13,016 nt of DNA from Azonexus sp. (GCA_030697085.1 JAUYQT010000812.1:1-13016); one strand, 5' to 3'. Numbered from the stretch's first letter, positions 1 to 7,880 are shown. The notes: generated by a model not told the origin, from the sequence alone. Program-made: numbers and translations.

Positions 1-72
1 CTGGCCCGCCACGCCCTACCCGGCCTGATCGCCATTGGCGGCGGCATGGCCGGGGGATTATTGCTGATTTGA
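1..72 (+). CDS. C-terminal end of an unidentified protein (partial)
   Basis: The first 69 bases are open in one frame and give 23 residues before a TGA stop at 70-72. The tail is hydrophobic and rich in Gly, Leu and Ile, ending GGGMAGGLLLI. It lies 10 bp before amrB, so it is probably in the same transcript. The usual neighbour here would be the radical SAM partner AmrS, but this tail does not look like the Cys/Arg-rich AmrS end I would expect. A membrane protein end, or an AmrS variant with a hydrophobic tail, are both possible. Too little is present to name it. Confidence 0.5.
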   Translation: MARHALPGLIAIGGGMAGGLLLI

Positions 73-82
73 GGAGTCGACC

Positions 83-892
83 ATGAGCATCTCCCACCCA
101 GTTTCCCGCCCACCCGCTGTCGCCGGCATGTTCTACCCCAGCGCGCCGGAAGAGCTTGCAACGACGGTCGACCAACTGCTGGCCGAAGCCGCCATTACCG
201 AAACCCTTCAACCCAAAGCGTTGATCGTGCCCCACGCCGGCTATATTTACTCCGGTTCAACCGCTGCCATGGCCTACGCCATGCTCGCCCCGTGGCGCTC
301 GACCATCCGTCGGGTCATTTTGCTTGGCCCAACCCATCGCGTTGCGGTCAACGGTCTGGCGGTGCCGAAAACCGAGGCTTTCGCCACCCCGCTCGGTACG
401 GTGCTGCTCGACAAAGCTGCCATCGCCCGGCTCACCGATTTGCCGCAAATTGTTTTTAGCGACCACGTTCACGCCGAGGAACATTCGCTGGAAGTCCATC
501 TCCCCTTCCTTCAACGCCTGCTCGACGACTTCACGCTGGTCCCGCTTGCCGTCGGCCACGCCTCACCGCAAGCCGTCGCCGAAGTGCTTGAACGACTTTG
601 GGGCGGACCGGAAACCCTGATCGTCATTAGCTCCGATCTCTCGCACTTCCTCACCTACGCCAGTGCCAATCAAGTTGACCACAATACCTGCAAGCACATC
701 CTGCAACTCGACACTCAGATTGATCCGCAACAAGCCTGCGGCGCCTATCCGATTAATGGCCTATTGCTCACCGCCCGCCATCGCGGCCTCACCCCGCAGC
801 TGATTTACCACTGTAATTCGGGGGATACCGCCGGCGACAAGCAACGTGTTGTCGGCTATGCCGCCTTTGCCTTTTACGAGACCGCATCATGA
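83..892 (+). CDS. amrB: AmmeMemoRadiSam system protein B (MEMO1 family)
   Basis: This 269-residue protein is a full-length MEMO1-family member. The family shares the fold of class III extradiol dioxygenases (LigB-like), and human MEMO1 binds iron or copper through two His and one Cys. Visible hallmarks are the N-terminal RPPAVAGMFYP (9-19), VPHAGYIYSG (49-58, His51), LGPTH (81-85, His85), EEHSLEVHLPF (132-142), SSDLSHF (183-189) and HCNSGD (243-248, Cys244). His51, His85 and Cys244 correspond to the human metal site, so the site appears intact. The ATG at 83 follows a GGAG (73-76) with good spacing. The stop overlaps the amrA start as ATGA, which suggests translational coupling. The bacterial role of the AmrA/AmrB/AmrS trio is not settled; a metal- or radical-linked modification is only a guess. 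Confidence 0.93.
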   Translation: MSISHPVSRPPAVAGMFYPSAPEELATTVDQLLAEAAITETLQPKALIVPHAGYIYSGSTAAMAYAMLAPWRSTIRRVILLGPTHRVAVNGLAVPKTEAFATPLGTVLLDKAAIARLTDLPQIVFSDHVHAEEHSLEVHLPFLQRLLDDFTLVPLAVGHASPQAVAEVLERLWGGPETLIVISSDLSHFLTYASANQVDHNTCKHILQLDTQIDPQQACGAYPINGLLLTARHRGLTPQLIYHCNSGDTAGDKQRVVGYAAFAFYETAS

Positions 893-1437
893 ACGAACTC
901 GGCAAAACACTGCTGCAACTAGCCCGTAATGCGATCACCAGCCAATTCGGATTGGCGGTGAATCCGCCGGTCGACCGCCCGGAATTACACGAAAAAGGCG
1001 CCACCTTCGTCACCCTCAGCCAAAACGGCGAACTCCGAGGTTGTATCGGCAGCCTTGAAGCTTGGCGACCACTGATCACTGACGTTCAGCAAAACGCCCG
1101 CAACGCCGCCTTCCGCGACCCGCGTTTTGAGCCGTTATCTCAGGCCGAACTGCCCATCACCCGCGTTGAAGTTTCCCTACTCACGTCGGCGGAGCCAATC
1201 AATTTCAACAGCGAAGCCGACGCCCTGGCCCAGCTCCGCCCAGAAATCGACGGCGTGATTTTCACCGCCGGCCACCGCCGTTCCACCTTTTTGCCGCAAG
1301 TCTGGGAACAACTGCCCGAGCCTGTGCAATTCATGGCCCACCTCAAACAAAAAGCCGGCCTGCCAGCTGATTACTGGGGGCCGGACGTTCAACTGAAACG
1401 CTACAGCGTCAAAAAATGGAAAGAAGGCAAACCTTGA
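889..1437 (+). CDS. amrA: AmmeMemoRadiSam system protein A (AMMECR1 domain)
   Basis: The 182-residue product is a single AMMECR1 domain, the usual length for bacterial and archaeal members. The diagnostic LRGCIGS lies at 49-55 and is followed by NAAFRDPRF at 72-80; both are the most conserved segments of the family. The C-terminal half carries PQVWEQLPE and ends with the basic RYSVKKWKEGKP, also typical. Its ATG sits inside the amrB stop (ATGA), so the two proteins are probably made in fixed ratio and act together. No catalytic function is established for AMMECR1 proteins; the buried Cys of LRGCIG is often suggested as functional. The family call is very safe and the biochemical role unknown. 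The third partner, a radical SAM enzyme, is not in the window. Confidence 0.93.
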   Translation: MNELGKTLLQLARNAITSQFGLAVNPPVDRPELHEKGATFVTLSQNGELRGCIGSLEAWRPLITDVQQNARNAAFRDPRFEPLSQAELPITRVEVSLLTSAEPINFNSEADALAQLRPEIDGVIFTAGHRRSTFLPQVWEQLPEPVQFMAHLKQKAGLPADYWGPDVQLKRYSVKKWKEGKP

Positions 1438-1576
1438 TCTGATCCGAATGACTTTCAGCTGAGCTGACAAAACCATCCTTTAGCAGAACACGCTCGCACA
1501 AAATAGCGACAGGGTTAATGCAATAGCCATAAAATCAGCCGATACCACTTTCCCTACGAGTCCTAACGATAAAACC

Positions 1577-2170
1577 ATGAACCGCAGCCTCGGTATCCAC
1601 ACCCCACACGGCACGCTGCACGGCAAGCTCGATCTGCCCGAAAATCCCCGTAGCCTCGTTCTGCTCGCCCGCTCCCACCACACTGCGGTCGACGCCGTTA
1701 TTGCGGCAAATTTTGTCACGCGAGATTACGCAGTGCTAACGATGGAACTGCTCACGACACAGGAAGCGCGCTTCGTCGATGCCACCCAAAATGTGCCGCG
1801 TTTAACCCAGCGTTTGCTCGACCTGCTCGACCTGATCCGCCTGGATGGGGATATGCAGGATCTGCCGCTCGCCATTTTTGCCAGCGGCGACTGCTCGCCC
1901 GCCGCTATCCGCGTCGCCGCCCAGCGTGACACGCAAGTTCAAGCAGTGACTTGCCATGGCGGCCTGCTCGACCGCGCCGGGTTACAAGCCCTGAAGCTAC
2001 TGATTGCACCACTACTGACTATCTTCGATGGCGACGACGACACCGGGAGAACCGCCTACCTACGCGCCGCTAGCCACCTGACCTGCATCCACGAAACGCA
2101 CAGGCTCGAAATTGGCGAAGACCCTGTGATCTCCGCTGCAACATGGTTTTCACAACATTTGAGGCGTTGA
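1577..2170 (+). CDS. Small alpha/beta hydrolase, dienelactone-hydrolase-like, putative Cys nucleophile
   Basis: The 197-residue protein has the outline of a short alpha/beta hydrolase of the kind often annotated 'dienelactone hydrolase family' or found fused to phosphoribosyltransferases. After an HGTLHGKLDLP opening (11-21) comes a core strand SLVLLARSHH (26-35). The nucleophile elbow after strand LPLAIFAS reads GDCSP (104-108), where family members usually have GxSxG or GxCxG, so Cys106 is the likely nucleophile. The acid would be an Asp in LTIFDGDDD (147-155), and the base His175 in HETHRLE (172-178). This triad assignment is inferred by position. No good ribosome binding site precedes the ATG, and the gene stands alone 139 bp after amrA. 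It ends before a strong hairpin. Substrate unknown; a degenerate, inactive member cannot be excluded. Confidence 0.75.
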   Translation: MNRSLGIHTPHGTLHGKLDLPENPRSLVLLARSHHTAVDAVIAANFVTRDYAVLTMELLTTQEARFVDATQNVPRLTQRLLDLLDLIRLDGDMQDLPLAIFASGDCSPAAIRVAAQRDTQVQAVTCHGGLLDRAGLQALKLLIAPLLTIFDGDDDTGRTAYLRAASHLTCIHETHRLEIGEDPVISAATWFSQHLRR

Positions 2171-2209
2171 CCGCAGAATATTTGGCCCACCTGAGTTAAA
2201 CCGCACATT

Positions 2210-2239
2210 GTGAAAGTCCCGCCTGAGCGGGACTTTCAC
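2210..2239. terminator. Perfect 13-bp hairpin between convergent genes
   Basis: An arm gtgaaagtcccgc (2210-2222) and its exact complement (2227-2239) flank a 4-nt loop ctga. It sits 40 bp after the hydrolase stop and 80 bp after the stop of the ankyrin gene on the other strand, so it could end both transcripts. No clear T-run follows on either strand, so it may work as a stabilising or Rho-assisted structure rather than a textbook intrinsic terminator. Confidence 0.7.
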
Positions 2240-2319
2240 TGATCAAAACTGTGGTTTTTAGGCTTATTCACCGCATTGCACACAAAACCGGCAATCAGCA
2301 TATCTTGAGCCGCTACGAT

Positions 2320-2988
2320 TTAGCGCACCTCAATCGTCACCGTTCGCCCCGACTTCCCGCCCGCCCGGCGCAGCAAATCGGCGATCGCAGTATTTTGATG
2401 CTTCAACGCGACATCCACTGCCGTTTCACCGGATTCGAGGGTTTTACCTGGGTCAGCCTTATTAGCCAACAACAATTTGACAACCTCAATATGCCCACCT
2501 CGAGAGGCGGCAATCAATGGCGTCGTGCCGTTTTCGCTCGGTGCATTGACATTGGCACCGGCCTTGATCAGCAGCCTGACGATATCGGCATGCCCATTAA
2601 ACGCGGCATAAGCCAGCGGCGTCCAGCCCGGCGTATTGACATTGGCGCCACCGGCAATCAGCAATTCCACCACCTTGCCATGACCGCGAAACGCCGCCAG
2701 GCGCAGCGCCGTATCACCCGCTGAATTACGGGCATCCAGCTTGGCCTGTTGTCTGATCAAAAGATTAACCACATCAACATGGCCGTCACGGGCCGCCAAC
2801 ATCAATAGCGTATTGCCATCAATATCGGTCGTATCCACTGAAGCCCCTTTTTGGACGAGTTCCAGCAGTTGGCCGGCATCCCCCATCTTGGCTGAGCCGA
2901 TCAGGTCATCGTAAGTCGCTGCACCGACCCATAACGGGAAAATAAATGCGATTGCTGCGGTCAACAGTCTTTTCTTCATGATTTTCAT
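2320..2988 (-). CDS. Exported ankyrin-repeat protein
   Basis: The 222-residue product starts with a classic signal peptide: basic MKIMKKR, hydrophobic LLTAAIAFIFPLWV, and a likely cleavage site near VGA-A (21-24). It should be exported to the periplasm. The rest is a stack of about five ankyrin repeats of some 31-33 residues. The clearest are GNTLLMLAARDGHVDVVNLL (58-77), GDTALRLAAFRGHGKVVELL (91-110), GWTPLAYAAFNGHADIVRLL (121-140) and GTTPLIAASRGGHIEVVKLL (154-173). The last repeat is more divergent (ESGETAVDVALKHQ, 185-198). The linker before the third repeat is shortened (VNTPG). Ankyrin stacks bind other proteins; the partner is not indicated. The ATG overlaps the tatD stop (ATGA), making this the last gene of the mltG operon. 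A second Met at residue 4 is a less likely start. Confidence 0.9.
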   Translation of the reverse strand: MKIMKKRLLTAAIAFIFPLWVGAATYDDLIGSAKMGDAGQLLELVQKGASVDTTDIDGNTLLMLAARDGHVDVVNLLIRQQAKLDARNSAGDTALRLAAFRGHGKVVELLIAGGANVNTPGWTPLAYAAFNGHADIVRLLIKAGANVNAPSENGTTPLIAASRGGHIEVVKLLLANKADPGKTLESGETAVDVALKHQNTAIADLLRRAGGKSGRTVTIEVR

Positions 2989-3758
2989 GTCCGTCTGGCG
3001 TGTTGAAACAAGGTGAAAAAATTATCCGTCGTTGCCTCGGCAATCGTTTCAAACGAAAGCGAACGCAGACGAGCGATCTCTTCAGCCACATGGCGAACAT
3101 AAGCCGGCTGATTGGGCTTACCGCGATAGGGAACGGGCGCCAGATACGGTGAATCGGTCTCAACCAACAAGCGGTCAAGCGGACATTTCTGGGCCACTTC
3201 CTTAACAATCGTCGCGTTTTTGAAAGTCACAATGCCCGAAAACGACAGATAAAAACCAAGATCAAGCGCCTGCCGGGCGATCTCCCAGTTTTCGGTAAAA
3301 CAGTGCATCACACCGCCTACCGCATCAGCCCCCTCTTCCCGCATCACCCGTAAAATATCTTCGGCTGAATCGCGGGTATGAATCACCAGCGGTTTGCCAC
3401 AACGTTTTGCTGCACCAATATGCCGGCGAAAACGCTCGCGCTGCCATTCAGGCTTATCTTTGTGCCAATAATAATCAAGCCCCGTTTCACCAATGGCGAT
3501 CACTTTGGGGTGAGCGGCAAGCGCAACCAATTGATCTTCGGAAGGCTCCTCGACATCGGTATATTCCGGATGCACACCCACGCTGGCAAACAGTCGAGGC
3601 TCGTTCTCGGCTATCGCCAAAACTTTAGAAAAATCTTCCAGATTAACGCCGATACAAACGGCAAACTCGACCTTGTTTTCCTGCATCCGTTGAAGGACGT
3701 CCGGCAAATGATTGGCGAGGTCGGGGAAATCGAGGTGGCAATGGGAATCAACCAGCAT
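2985..3758 (-). CDS. tatD: TatD-family metal-dependent deoxyribonuclease
   Basis: The 257-residue protein is a TIM-barrel metal-dependent hydrolase of the TatD family (YcfH/TatD type), which includes DNases with 3'-5' exonuclease activity. All metal ligands of the family can be placed: the HxH of DSHCHLDFPDL (His6, His8), Glu91 in AIGETGLDYYW, His127 in PLVIHTRDS, His152 in GGVMHCFT, and Asp202 in LLVETDSPYLAP. The YRGKPNQPAYV segment (211-221) is also typical. Length is normal for the family. It follows pilZ by 9 bp, and its stop overlaps the ankyrin gene start. A ycfH-type gene downstream of holB is a widespread arrangement (E. coli has tmk-holB-ycfH). It could equally be called ycfH; orthology within the family cannot be fixed from the sequence alone. 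Confidence 0.92.
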   Translation of the reverse strand: MLVDSHCHLDFPDLANHLPDVLQRMQENKVEFAVCIGVNLEDFSKVLAIAENEPRLFASVGVHPEYTDVEEPSEDQLVALAAHPKVIAIGETGLDYYWHKDKPEWQRERFRRHIGAAKRCGKPLVIHTRDSAEDILRVMREEGADAVGGVMHCFTENWEIARQALDLGFYLSFSGIVTFKNATIVKEVAQKCPLDRLLVETDSPYLAPVPYRGKPNQPAYVRHVAEEIARLRSLSFETIAEATTDNFFTLFQHARRT

Positions 3759-3767
3759 GGCAGCCTA

Positions 3768-4130
3768 TCAGAGCGTATGCGTCGGCCGCGTCGATTGCAT
3801 GACGCTGCCGAGTAAACCTTCAATTTTGCGGCGGGCTTCCTGGCCACTTTCGTCATTATTGAAATGCACGCCGATCCCCTGCGCCCGGCCATTCTGCGCA
3901 CCGGCCGGAGTAATCCAGACCACCGCGCCAGCAATCGGCAATTTAGCGGGATCTTCCATCAGCGAAAGGAGCATGAAAACCTCGTCGCCAATGCGGTAAT
4001 TACGAGTCGTTGGAATGAAGATGCCGCCACAACGCAAATGCGGCATGAACGCCGCATAAAGCGCTGATTTTGAATTGATATTCAGCGAGAGAACACTTGG
4101 GCGCTGGGGCGCTGGTTTGACTTCACTCAT
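3768..4130 (-). CDS. pilZ: Type IV pilus assembly protein PilZ
   Basis: This 120-residue protein matches the founding PilZ of type IV pilus biogenesis. It has the characteristic order LSLNINSKSALYAAFMP (14-30), GGIFIPTTRNYRIGDEVFML (35-54), VVWITPAGAQ (70-79), GIGVHF (85-90) and a C-terminal RPTHTL. In Pseudomonas and Xanthomonas this protein is needed for pilus assembly and acts with PilB and FimX. The canonical PilZ-domain c-di-GMP motifs (RxxxR and D/NxSxxG) are not seen, as in the founding member, which does not bind the nucleotide. The gene is 6 bp after holB and 9 bp before tatD. A downstream position after holB is conserved in many proteobacteria. It implies the organism makes type IV pili. 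Confidence 0.92.
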   Translation of the reverse strand: MSEVKPAPQRPSVLSLNINSKSALYAAFMPHLRCGGIFIPTTRNYRIGDEVFMLLSLMEDPAKLPIAGAVVWITPAGAQNGRAQGIGVHFNNDESGQEARRKIEGLLGSVMQSTRPTHTL

Positions 4131-4136
4131 CGTTGA

Positions 4137-5156
4137 TCAATTGGCAAACAGGGCTCGGTAATCCAGAAAAAGGCCTTCAAGGAAAAGGCGCGCATTAAGC
4201 GGTTGCTCAGCTTCCTGTCGGCTTGAAATCAGGGCGCGATAGGAATGAATCAAACGTGGGAGAGGAATCATATCAGCCAGCCCGACAATTGTAGTGGCCT
4301 GAGGCAGAAAATACCGAACCGGCAGGCTATTCCTGGCCAGTGTCAGGTCAACCAGCCATTTTTGCAACGCATCGACCACCGTTTTCAAAAGAAGTTTGCC
4401 CTTGCTCTCTTTGATCGCTTTATCAATCTCACCCGCCAAACCGAGCGGGTCAATATTCTTCCCCGCCGATAAGCGTTTGATCAAAATTTCAAGCCAGACC
4501 AATTGCCCGGAAGCTGCCATCTCAAGCGCCAAGCCGGGTGAACCACCCGCCAGCGCCAACCAGCGCCCGGCGTCAGAGACCCCTGCATCGGCCAGTACCT
4601 TCTCCGCCTTTTGGGTGCTGGGCAACGCAACGGGCACCACCTGGCAGCGGCTACGAATCGTGGGAAGCAAGCGCATCGGTTCGCTTGAAACCAATAAAAA
4701 CAATGTACTTGCGATTGGTTCTTCAAGTGATTTAAGAAGTGCGTTGGCAGTACTCCGATTCATCGCTTCCGTCGGATAAATCACAATAATGCGCAAACCT
4801 CCGCGGTGCGTGCCGACATTCAGAAACTCATCCAGCCCGCGCACCTGATCAATGGTGATCTGCTGACTTGGCTTCTTCTTACCCTCTTCCAACTCGACAT
4901 CATCATTTAAGGCGCCGGGCTGCAGCAGGCGAAAATCCGGATGATTACCTTGGGAATACCAGTTACAAGCCAGGCATTTACCACAAGCCTGGCCGTCTGC
5001 TGGTAGTTGTTCGCAGAGCAAGCTGGCGGCAAATTGCTTAGCCAGATCGAATTTACCCAAGCCTTTCTGACCAATCAGCAGCAGAGAATGGGGCAAACGC
5101 AGGCGCCTTGCCTGAAGGCCGAGCCAAACCTCTTTATGAAGATCAATTACATTCAT
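4137..5156 (-). CDS. holB: DNA polymerase III subunit delta'
   Basis: The product is the delta' subunit of the clamp loader, which with delta and gamma/tau loads the beta clamp onto primed DNA. Counting from the ATG at 5156 (339 aa), the P-loop-like GQKGLGKF is at 29-36. The zinc module has Cys48, 58, 61 and 64, spaced C-x9-C-x2-C-x2-[13 protein letters not shown] lies at 136-147, and the SRC motif that supplies the arginine finger (SRCQVV) at 169-174. I chose ATG 5156 because it gives an ATGA overlap with the tmk stop. An in-frame TTG at 5162 would add only two residues. The N-terminus ([11 protein letters not shown]) lacks the YPW seen in E. coli. Gene order tmk-holB is conserved across proteobacteria. 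Confidence 0.94.
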   Translation of the reverse strand: MNVIDLHKEVWLGLQARRLRLPHSLLLIGQKGLGKFDLAKQFAASLLCEQLPADGQACGKCLACNWYSQGNHPDFRLLQPGALNDDVELEEGKKKPSQQITIDQVRGLDEFLNVGTHRGGLRIIVIYPTEAMNRSTANALLKSLEEPIASTLFLLVSSEPMRLLPTIRSRCQVVPVALPSTQKAEKVLADAGVSDAGRWLALAGGSPGLALEMAASGQLVWLEILIKRLSAGKNIDPLGLAGEIDKAIKESKGKLLLKTVVDALQKWLVDLTLARNSLPVRYFLPQATTIVGLADMIPLPRLIHSYRALISSRQEAEQPLNARLFLEGLFLDYRALFAN

Positions 5157-5767
5157 AAACAAGAAGTTGTAACAATTTGTTCAAGTGATCTGCGAATATT
5201 TTCGAGAGAGTTGTTGGCGTCGACAACTTGAATGCGCGAGGGATTTTGATGCGCCCTTTCGAGATAAGCCTGCCGTACGCGTTCGTGAAAATCGGCGCGC
5301 TCCTGCTCAAAGCGATCCAGCACTCGACTGGCCAGCGCGATACGTTCGCGGGCAACATCGAGCGGCAAATCGAATAGCAAGGTGAGGTTAGGCTGCATGT
5401 GCTCATGCACCCAATGCTCCAGCGCCAGAAACTTGGCCCTATCCAGCCCGCGCCCGCCACCCTGATAGGCGAAGGTCGCATCGCTGAAACGGTCGCAGAC
5501 GACCCATTCACCCCGACCCAACGCCGGCTCGATGAGTCTGGCCAGATGTTCGCGACGAGCCGCAAACATCAGCAAGGTTTCTGTTTCAAGATGCATTGGC
5601 TCATTGAGCAGCAGTGTGCGCAACTTCTCACCCAGTTCCGTGCCGCCAGGCTCGCGCGTTACATGCACGACCAAACCACGCCCACGGAGCCACTCAGCCA
5701 GCCATTCGACATGACTGCTTTTACCGGCACCGTCGATGCCCTCGAAAGTGATGAATTTACCTTTCAC
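5153..5767 (-). CDS. tmk: Thymidylate kinase
   Basis: The enzyme phosphorylates dTMP to dTDP with ATP, an essential cytoplasmic step in dTTP synthesis. The 204-residue length is typical. Motifs are the P-loop GIDGAGKS (10-17), [14 protein letters not shown] (37-50) in the dTMP-binding region, the DRF motif in [17 protein letters not shown] (91-107), and a LID region around [18 protein letters not shown]. The basic residues fall in the LID, not the P-loop, which is the E. coli (type II) arrangement. The start overlaps the mltG stop by ATGA, and its stop overlaps the holB start the same way, so three proteins are likely coupled in translation. Confidence 0.96.
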   Translation of the reverse strand: MKGKFITFEGIDGAGKSSHVEWLAEWLRGRGLVVHVTREPGGTELGEKLRTLLLNEPMHLETETLLMFAARREHLARLIEPALGRGEWVVCDRFSDATFAYQGGGRGLDRAKFLALEHWVHEHMQPNLTLLFDLPLDVARERIALASRVLDRFEQERADFHERVRQAYLERAHQNPSRIQVVDANNSLENIRRSLEQIVTTSCL

Positions 5768-6759
5768 TTCCCACCTCTTTGGTATTTGTTAACTGCCCGA
5801 TTGTGCTCATCAAGGCTTCGCGAAAATTCGCTACTGCCGTCGCCACGCGCGACAAAGTAAAGCGCATCTGAACTTGCCGGATGTAACGCCGCCCGGAGCG
5901 ACGCCAGGCCAGGCATGGCAATGGGTGTCGGCGGCAAGCCGGAACGCGTGTAAGTATTGTACGGAGTATCCGTTTGCAGGTCGCGTTTGCGCAGATTGCC
6001 ATCAAAATCATTACCCAGGCCATAAATAACGCTGGGGTCCGTCTGCAATAACATGCCCTGACGCAGTCGATTGACAAACACGGCGGCAACGAGCGTGCGA
6101 TCGGCCTCGCGCCCGGTTTCCTTTTCAATGATCGAGGCCATCACCAGGGCGTCATGTGGCGTCTTGTAAGGCAAACCGGTAGCCCGCCCAGCCCACTCAC
6201 TTGCCAGCTTGGCTTGCATGCTACGCACGGCGCGGGCCAGCAGTTCAAGGTCACTGGATTGTTTATCAAATAAATAAGTGTCGGAGAACAACCAACCCTC
6301 AAGCTGAGTCACCGGCAAACCCAGGCGCTCAATGATTTCTGCTTCAGTCATGCCACGTGTTTCATGCGTCAGATCAGGATGGCTATCGAGCCGAGCCCGC
6401 CACTGCTTGAAAGTCCAGCCCTCAATCAGGACCACCTGCCCGAGGGTAACGCGACCTTGAGTCAGCATTTCAAGCAGCTGCAGCGCAGTAATGCCCTGAT
6501 GAATTGAGTAACTACCCGCCTTTATGCCCACATCAACCCGTTTAAACCGGGCCAGCGCAGTCAGTAATGAAGGCTGCACATCAACGCCCGCTTCCTGCAT
6601 CTGGGTAATAGCCGAACGCAAACTGCTCCCCGCAATAATCCGAAAATCAAGCGGGACTTGTTGCAAATTCAGCGGCTGGCTTGCCCACCACCAAAGACCA
6701 CCTGCGGCAGTAGCAGCAAGCAAAAATACCAGGGAAAATAATTTATTGAGAAGGCGCAC
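5764..6759 (-). CDS. mltG: Endolytic murein transglycosylase MltG
   Basis: MltG (YceG) is an inner-membrane enzyme that cuts nascent glycan strands in the periplasm and so sets the ends of peptidoglycan polymerisation. The 331-residue protein has one N-terminal membrane anchor (about residues 7-26, [20 protein letters not shown]). A LysM-like segment follows (about 35-105, with [19 protein letters not shown]), then the YceG catalytic domain. The catalytic Glu lies in ASIIEKETG (Glu212), followed by [16 protein letters not shown] and [14 protein letters not shown], all hallmarks. The start is a GTG at 6759 with an in-frame stop two codons upstream, so it cannot extend much further. It is the first gene of the operon and is divergent from ygfZ. 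Confidence 0.94.
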   Translation of the reverse strand: MRLLNKLFSLVFLLAATAAGGLWWWASQPLNLQQVPLDFRIIAGSSLRSAITQMQEAGVDVQPSLLTALARFKRVDVGIKAGSYSIHQGITALQLLEMLTQGRVTLGQVVLIEGWTFKQWRARLDSHPDLTHETRGMTEAEIIERLGLPVTQLEGWLFSDTYLFDKQSSDLELLARAVRSMQAKLASEWAGRATGLPYKTPHDALVMASIIEKETGREADRTLVAAVFVNRLRQGMLLQTDPSVIYGLGNDFDGNLRKRDLQTDTPYNTYTRSGLPPTPIAMPGLASLRAALHPASSDALYFVARGDGSSEFSRSLDEHNRAVNKYQRGGK

Positions 6760-6794
6760 GGGAACTCATCGGCAACTAGCAGGTCTTGCCCGTG

Positions 6795-6826
6795 TTGAAC
6801 GAGCGCGTTAAAACGAGCGATATAAT
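6795..6826 (+). promoter_or_regulatory. Putative ygfZ promoter in the divergent region
   Basis: A perfect -10 box TATAAT lies at 6821-6826, 25 bp before the ygfZ ATG. The best -35-like hexamer, TTGAAC at 6795-6800, is 20 bp away, which is long, so the -35 assignment is weak. The AT-rich core is nearly symmetric (TATTAT on the other strand), so the 92-bp gap may also hold the mltG promoter. A GGAG at 6843-6846 serves as the ygfZ ribosome binding site. Confidence 0.5.
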
Positions 6827-6851
6827 AGCCCAAACCCCTACTGGAGCCCCC

Positions 6852-7868
6852 ATGAACCCCAACTGGCGCAGCTTTCTGGAGTCCGCCGACGGCGTCTTCG
6901 ACGGCGAAACTTCCGAAATTATCAACTTTAGCGATGCCGACGCCGAATTGCTGGCGGCCAGCCAGCAAACCGTCCTCGTTCCGCTCACCCATCTTGGCCT
7001 GATCGAAGCCAGCGGCGAGGAAGCCAAATCCTTTCTGCACAGTCAATTCACCAACGACATTAACCATCTGGGTGAAGGAACGGCCCAGCACGCCGGTTGG
7101 TGCACGGCTAAAGGCCGCATGCAGGCCAGCTTTCTCATCTGGCGTACCGGCGAAAACTATCAATTGGCGCTCGCCGCCGACCTGCAAGAAGCAGCGCAAA
7201 AACGTCTGCAAATGTTTGTGCTGCGCGCCAAAGTCAAATTAACTGCGCAGACCGACAACACGCTGCTGCTCGGCCTCTCCGGCCCACAAGCCGAAGAAGC
7301 CCTTAGCGATGCCGCCCTGCCCCGCCCAACTGAACCCATGAGCAGCGCCATCGCGGACGGCATCACGGTTATTCGGCTCGACGCAACACGTTTCATCATT
7401 GCCCTACCGGAAACTGCAACCGCTGCGTTGTGGAATAAGCTAACGGTGAAGGCACGGCCGGCCGGGGTTCCCGTTTGGCGCTGGCTTGATATTCAAGCCG
7501 GCTTCCCGCTCATCACACTGGCTACCAAGGAAGAATTCGTGCCACAAATGGCCGATTTCGAAAAAATTGGCGGCGTTAGTTTTCATAAGGGTTGCTACCC
7601 CGGCCAAGAAATTGTCGCTCGCACGCAATATCTTGGTAAGGTCAAGCGTCACCTTTATCGCCTGCGCAGCGAGCATGCCTTGAAAGCCGGCGACAGCCTG
7701 CACTCACCGGACAACCCTGACCAGGCCTGCGGCATGGTAATGACCGCAGCGCCTTCCCCAGCTGGTGGTTATGAGGCATTGGCCGTGGTCCAGTCCAATT
7801 TCTCGACCAACGTCCATCTTGGCGCCTTGGACGGCCCGAAAATTGAGGCGGCTGCGGTCAACCCGTAA
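6852..7868 (+). CDS. ygfZ: YgfZ folate-binding protein (Fe-S cluster maintenance)
   Basis: The 338-residue product belongs to the YgfZ/GcvT-like family, tetrahydrofolate-dependent proteins that help build or repair certain Fe-S enzymes such as MiaB. The signature KGCYPGQE is at 246-253, with the essential Cys248, continuing IVARTQYLGKVKRHLYRL. Family features earlier in the chain are VPLTHLGLIEASGEEAKSFL (43-62), a QFTND segment (65-69), GWCTAKGRMQASF (82-94) and WLDIQAGFP (211-219). The start at ATG 6852 is set by GGAG five bases upstream. Longer in-frame starts, such as TTG 6786, would run through the TATAAT box. The TANGO2-like gene follows by 12 bp, so the two probably share a transcript. 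Confidence 0.93.
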   Translation: MNPNWRSFLESADGVFDGETSEIINFSDADAELLAASQQTVLVPLTHLGLIEASGEEAKSFLHSQFTNDINHLGEGTAQHAGWCTAKGRMQASFLIWRTGENYQLALAADLQEAAQKRLQMFVLRAKVKLTAQTDNTLLLGLSGPQAEEALSDAALPRPTEPMSSAIADGITVIRLDATRFIIALPETATAALWNKLTVKARPAGVPVWRWLDIQAGFPLITLATKEEFVPQMADFEKIGGVSFHKGCYPGQEIVARTQYLGKVKRHLYRLRSEHALKAGDSLHSPDNPDQACGMVMTAAPSPAGGYEALAVVQSNFSTNVHLGALDGPKIEAAAVNP

Positions 7869-7880
7869 AAGCAGGCAAAA

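Noticed and set aside
2251..2724. 157-codon plus-strand reading frame
   Set aside because: It lies antisense to the ankyrin gene, has a repetitive Arg/Gln/Ile-rich product that mirrors the ankyrin repeats, and has no ribosome site. The ankyrin protein on the other strand has a signal peptide and clear repeats.
6786..6851. Longer N-terminus for YgfZ
   Set aside because: It would start at TTG and run through the TATAAT box; the ATG at 6852 has a GGAG site and the expected family start.
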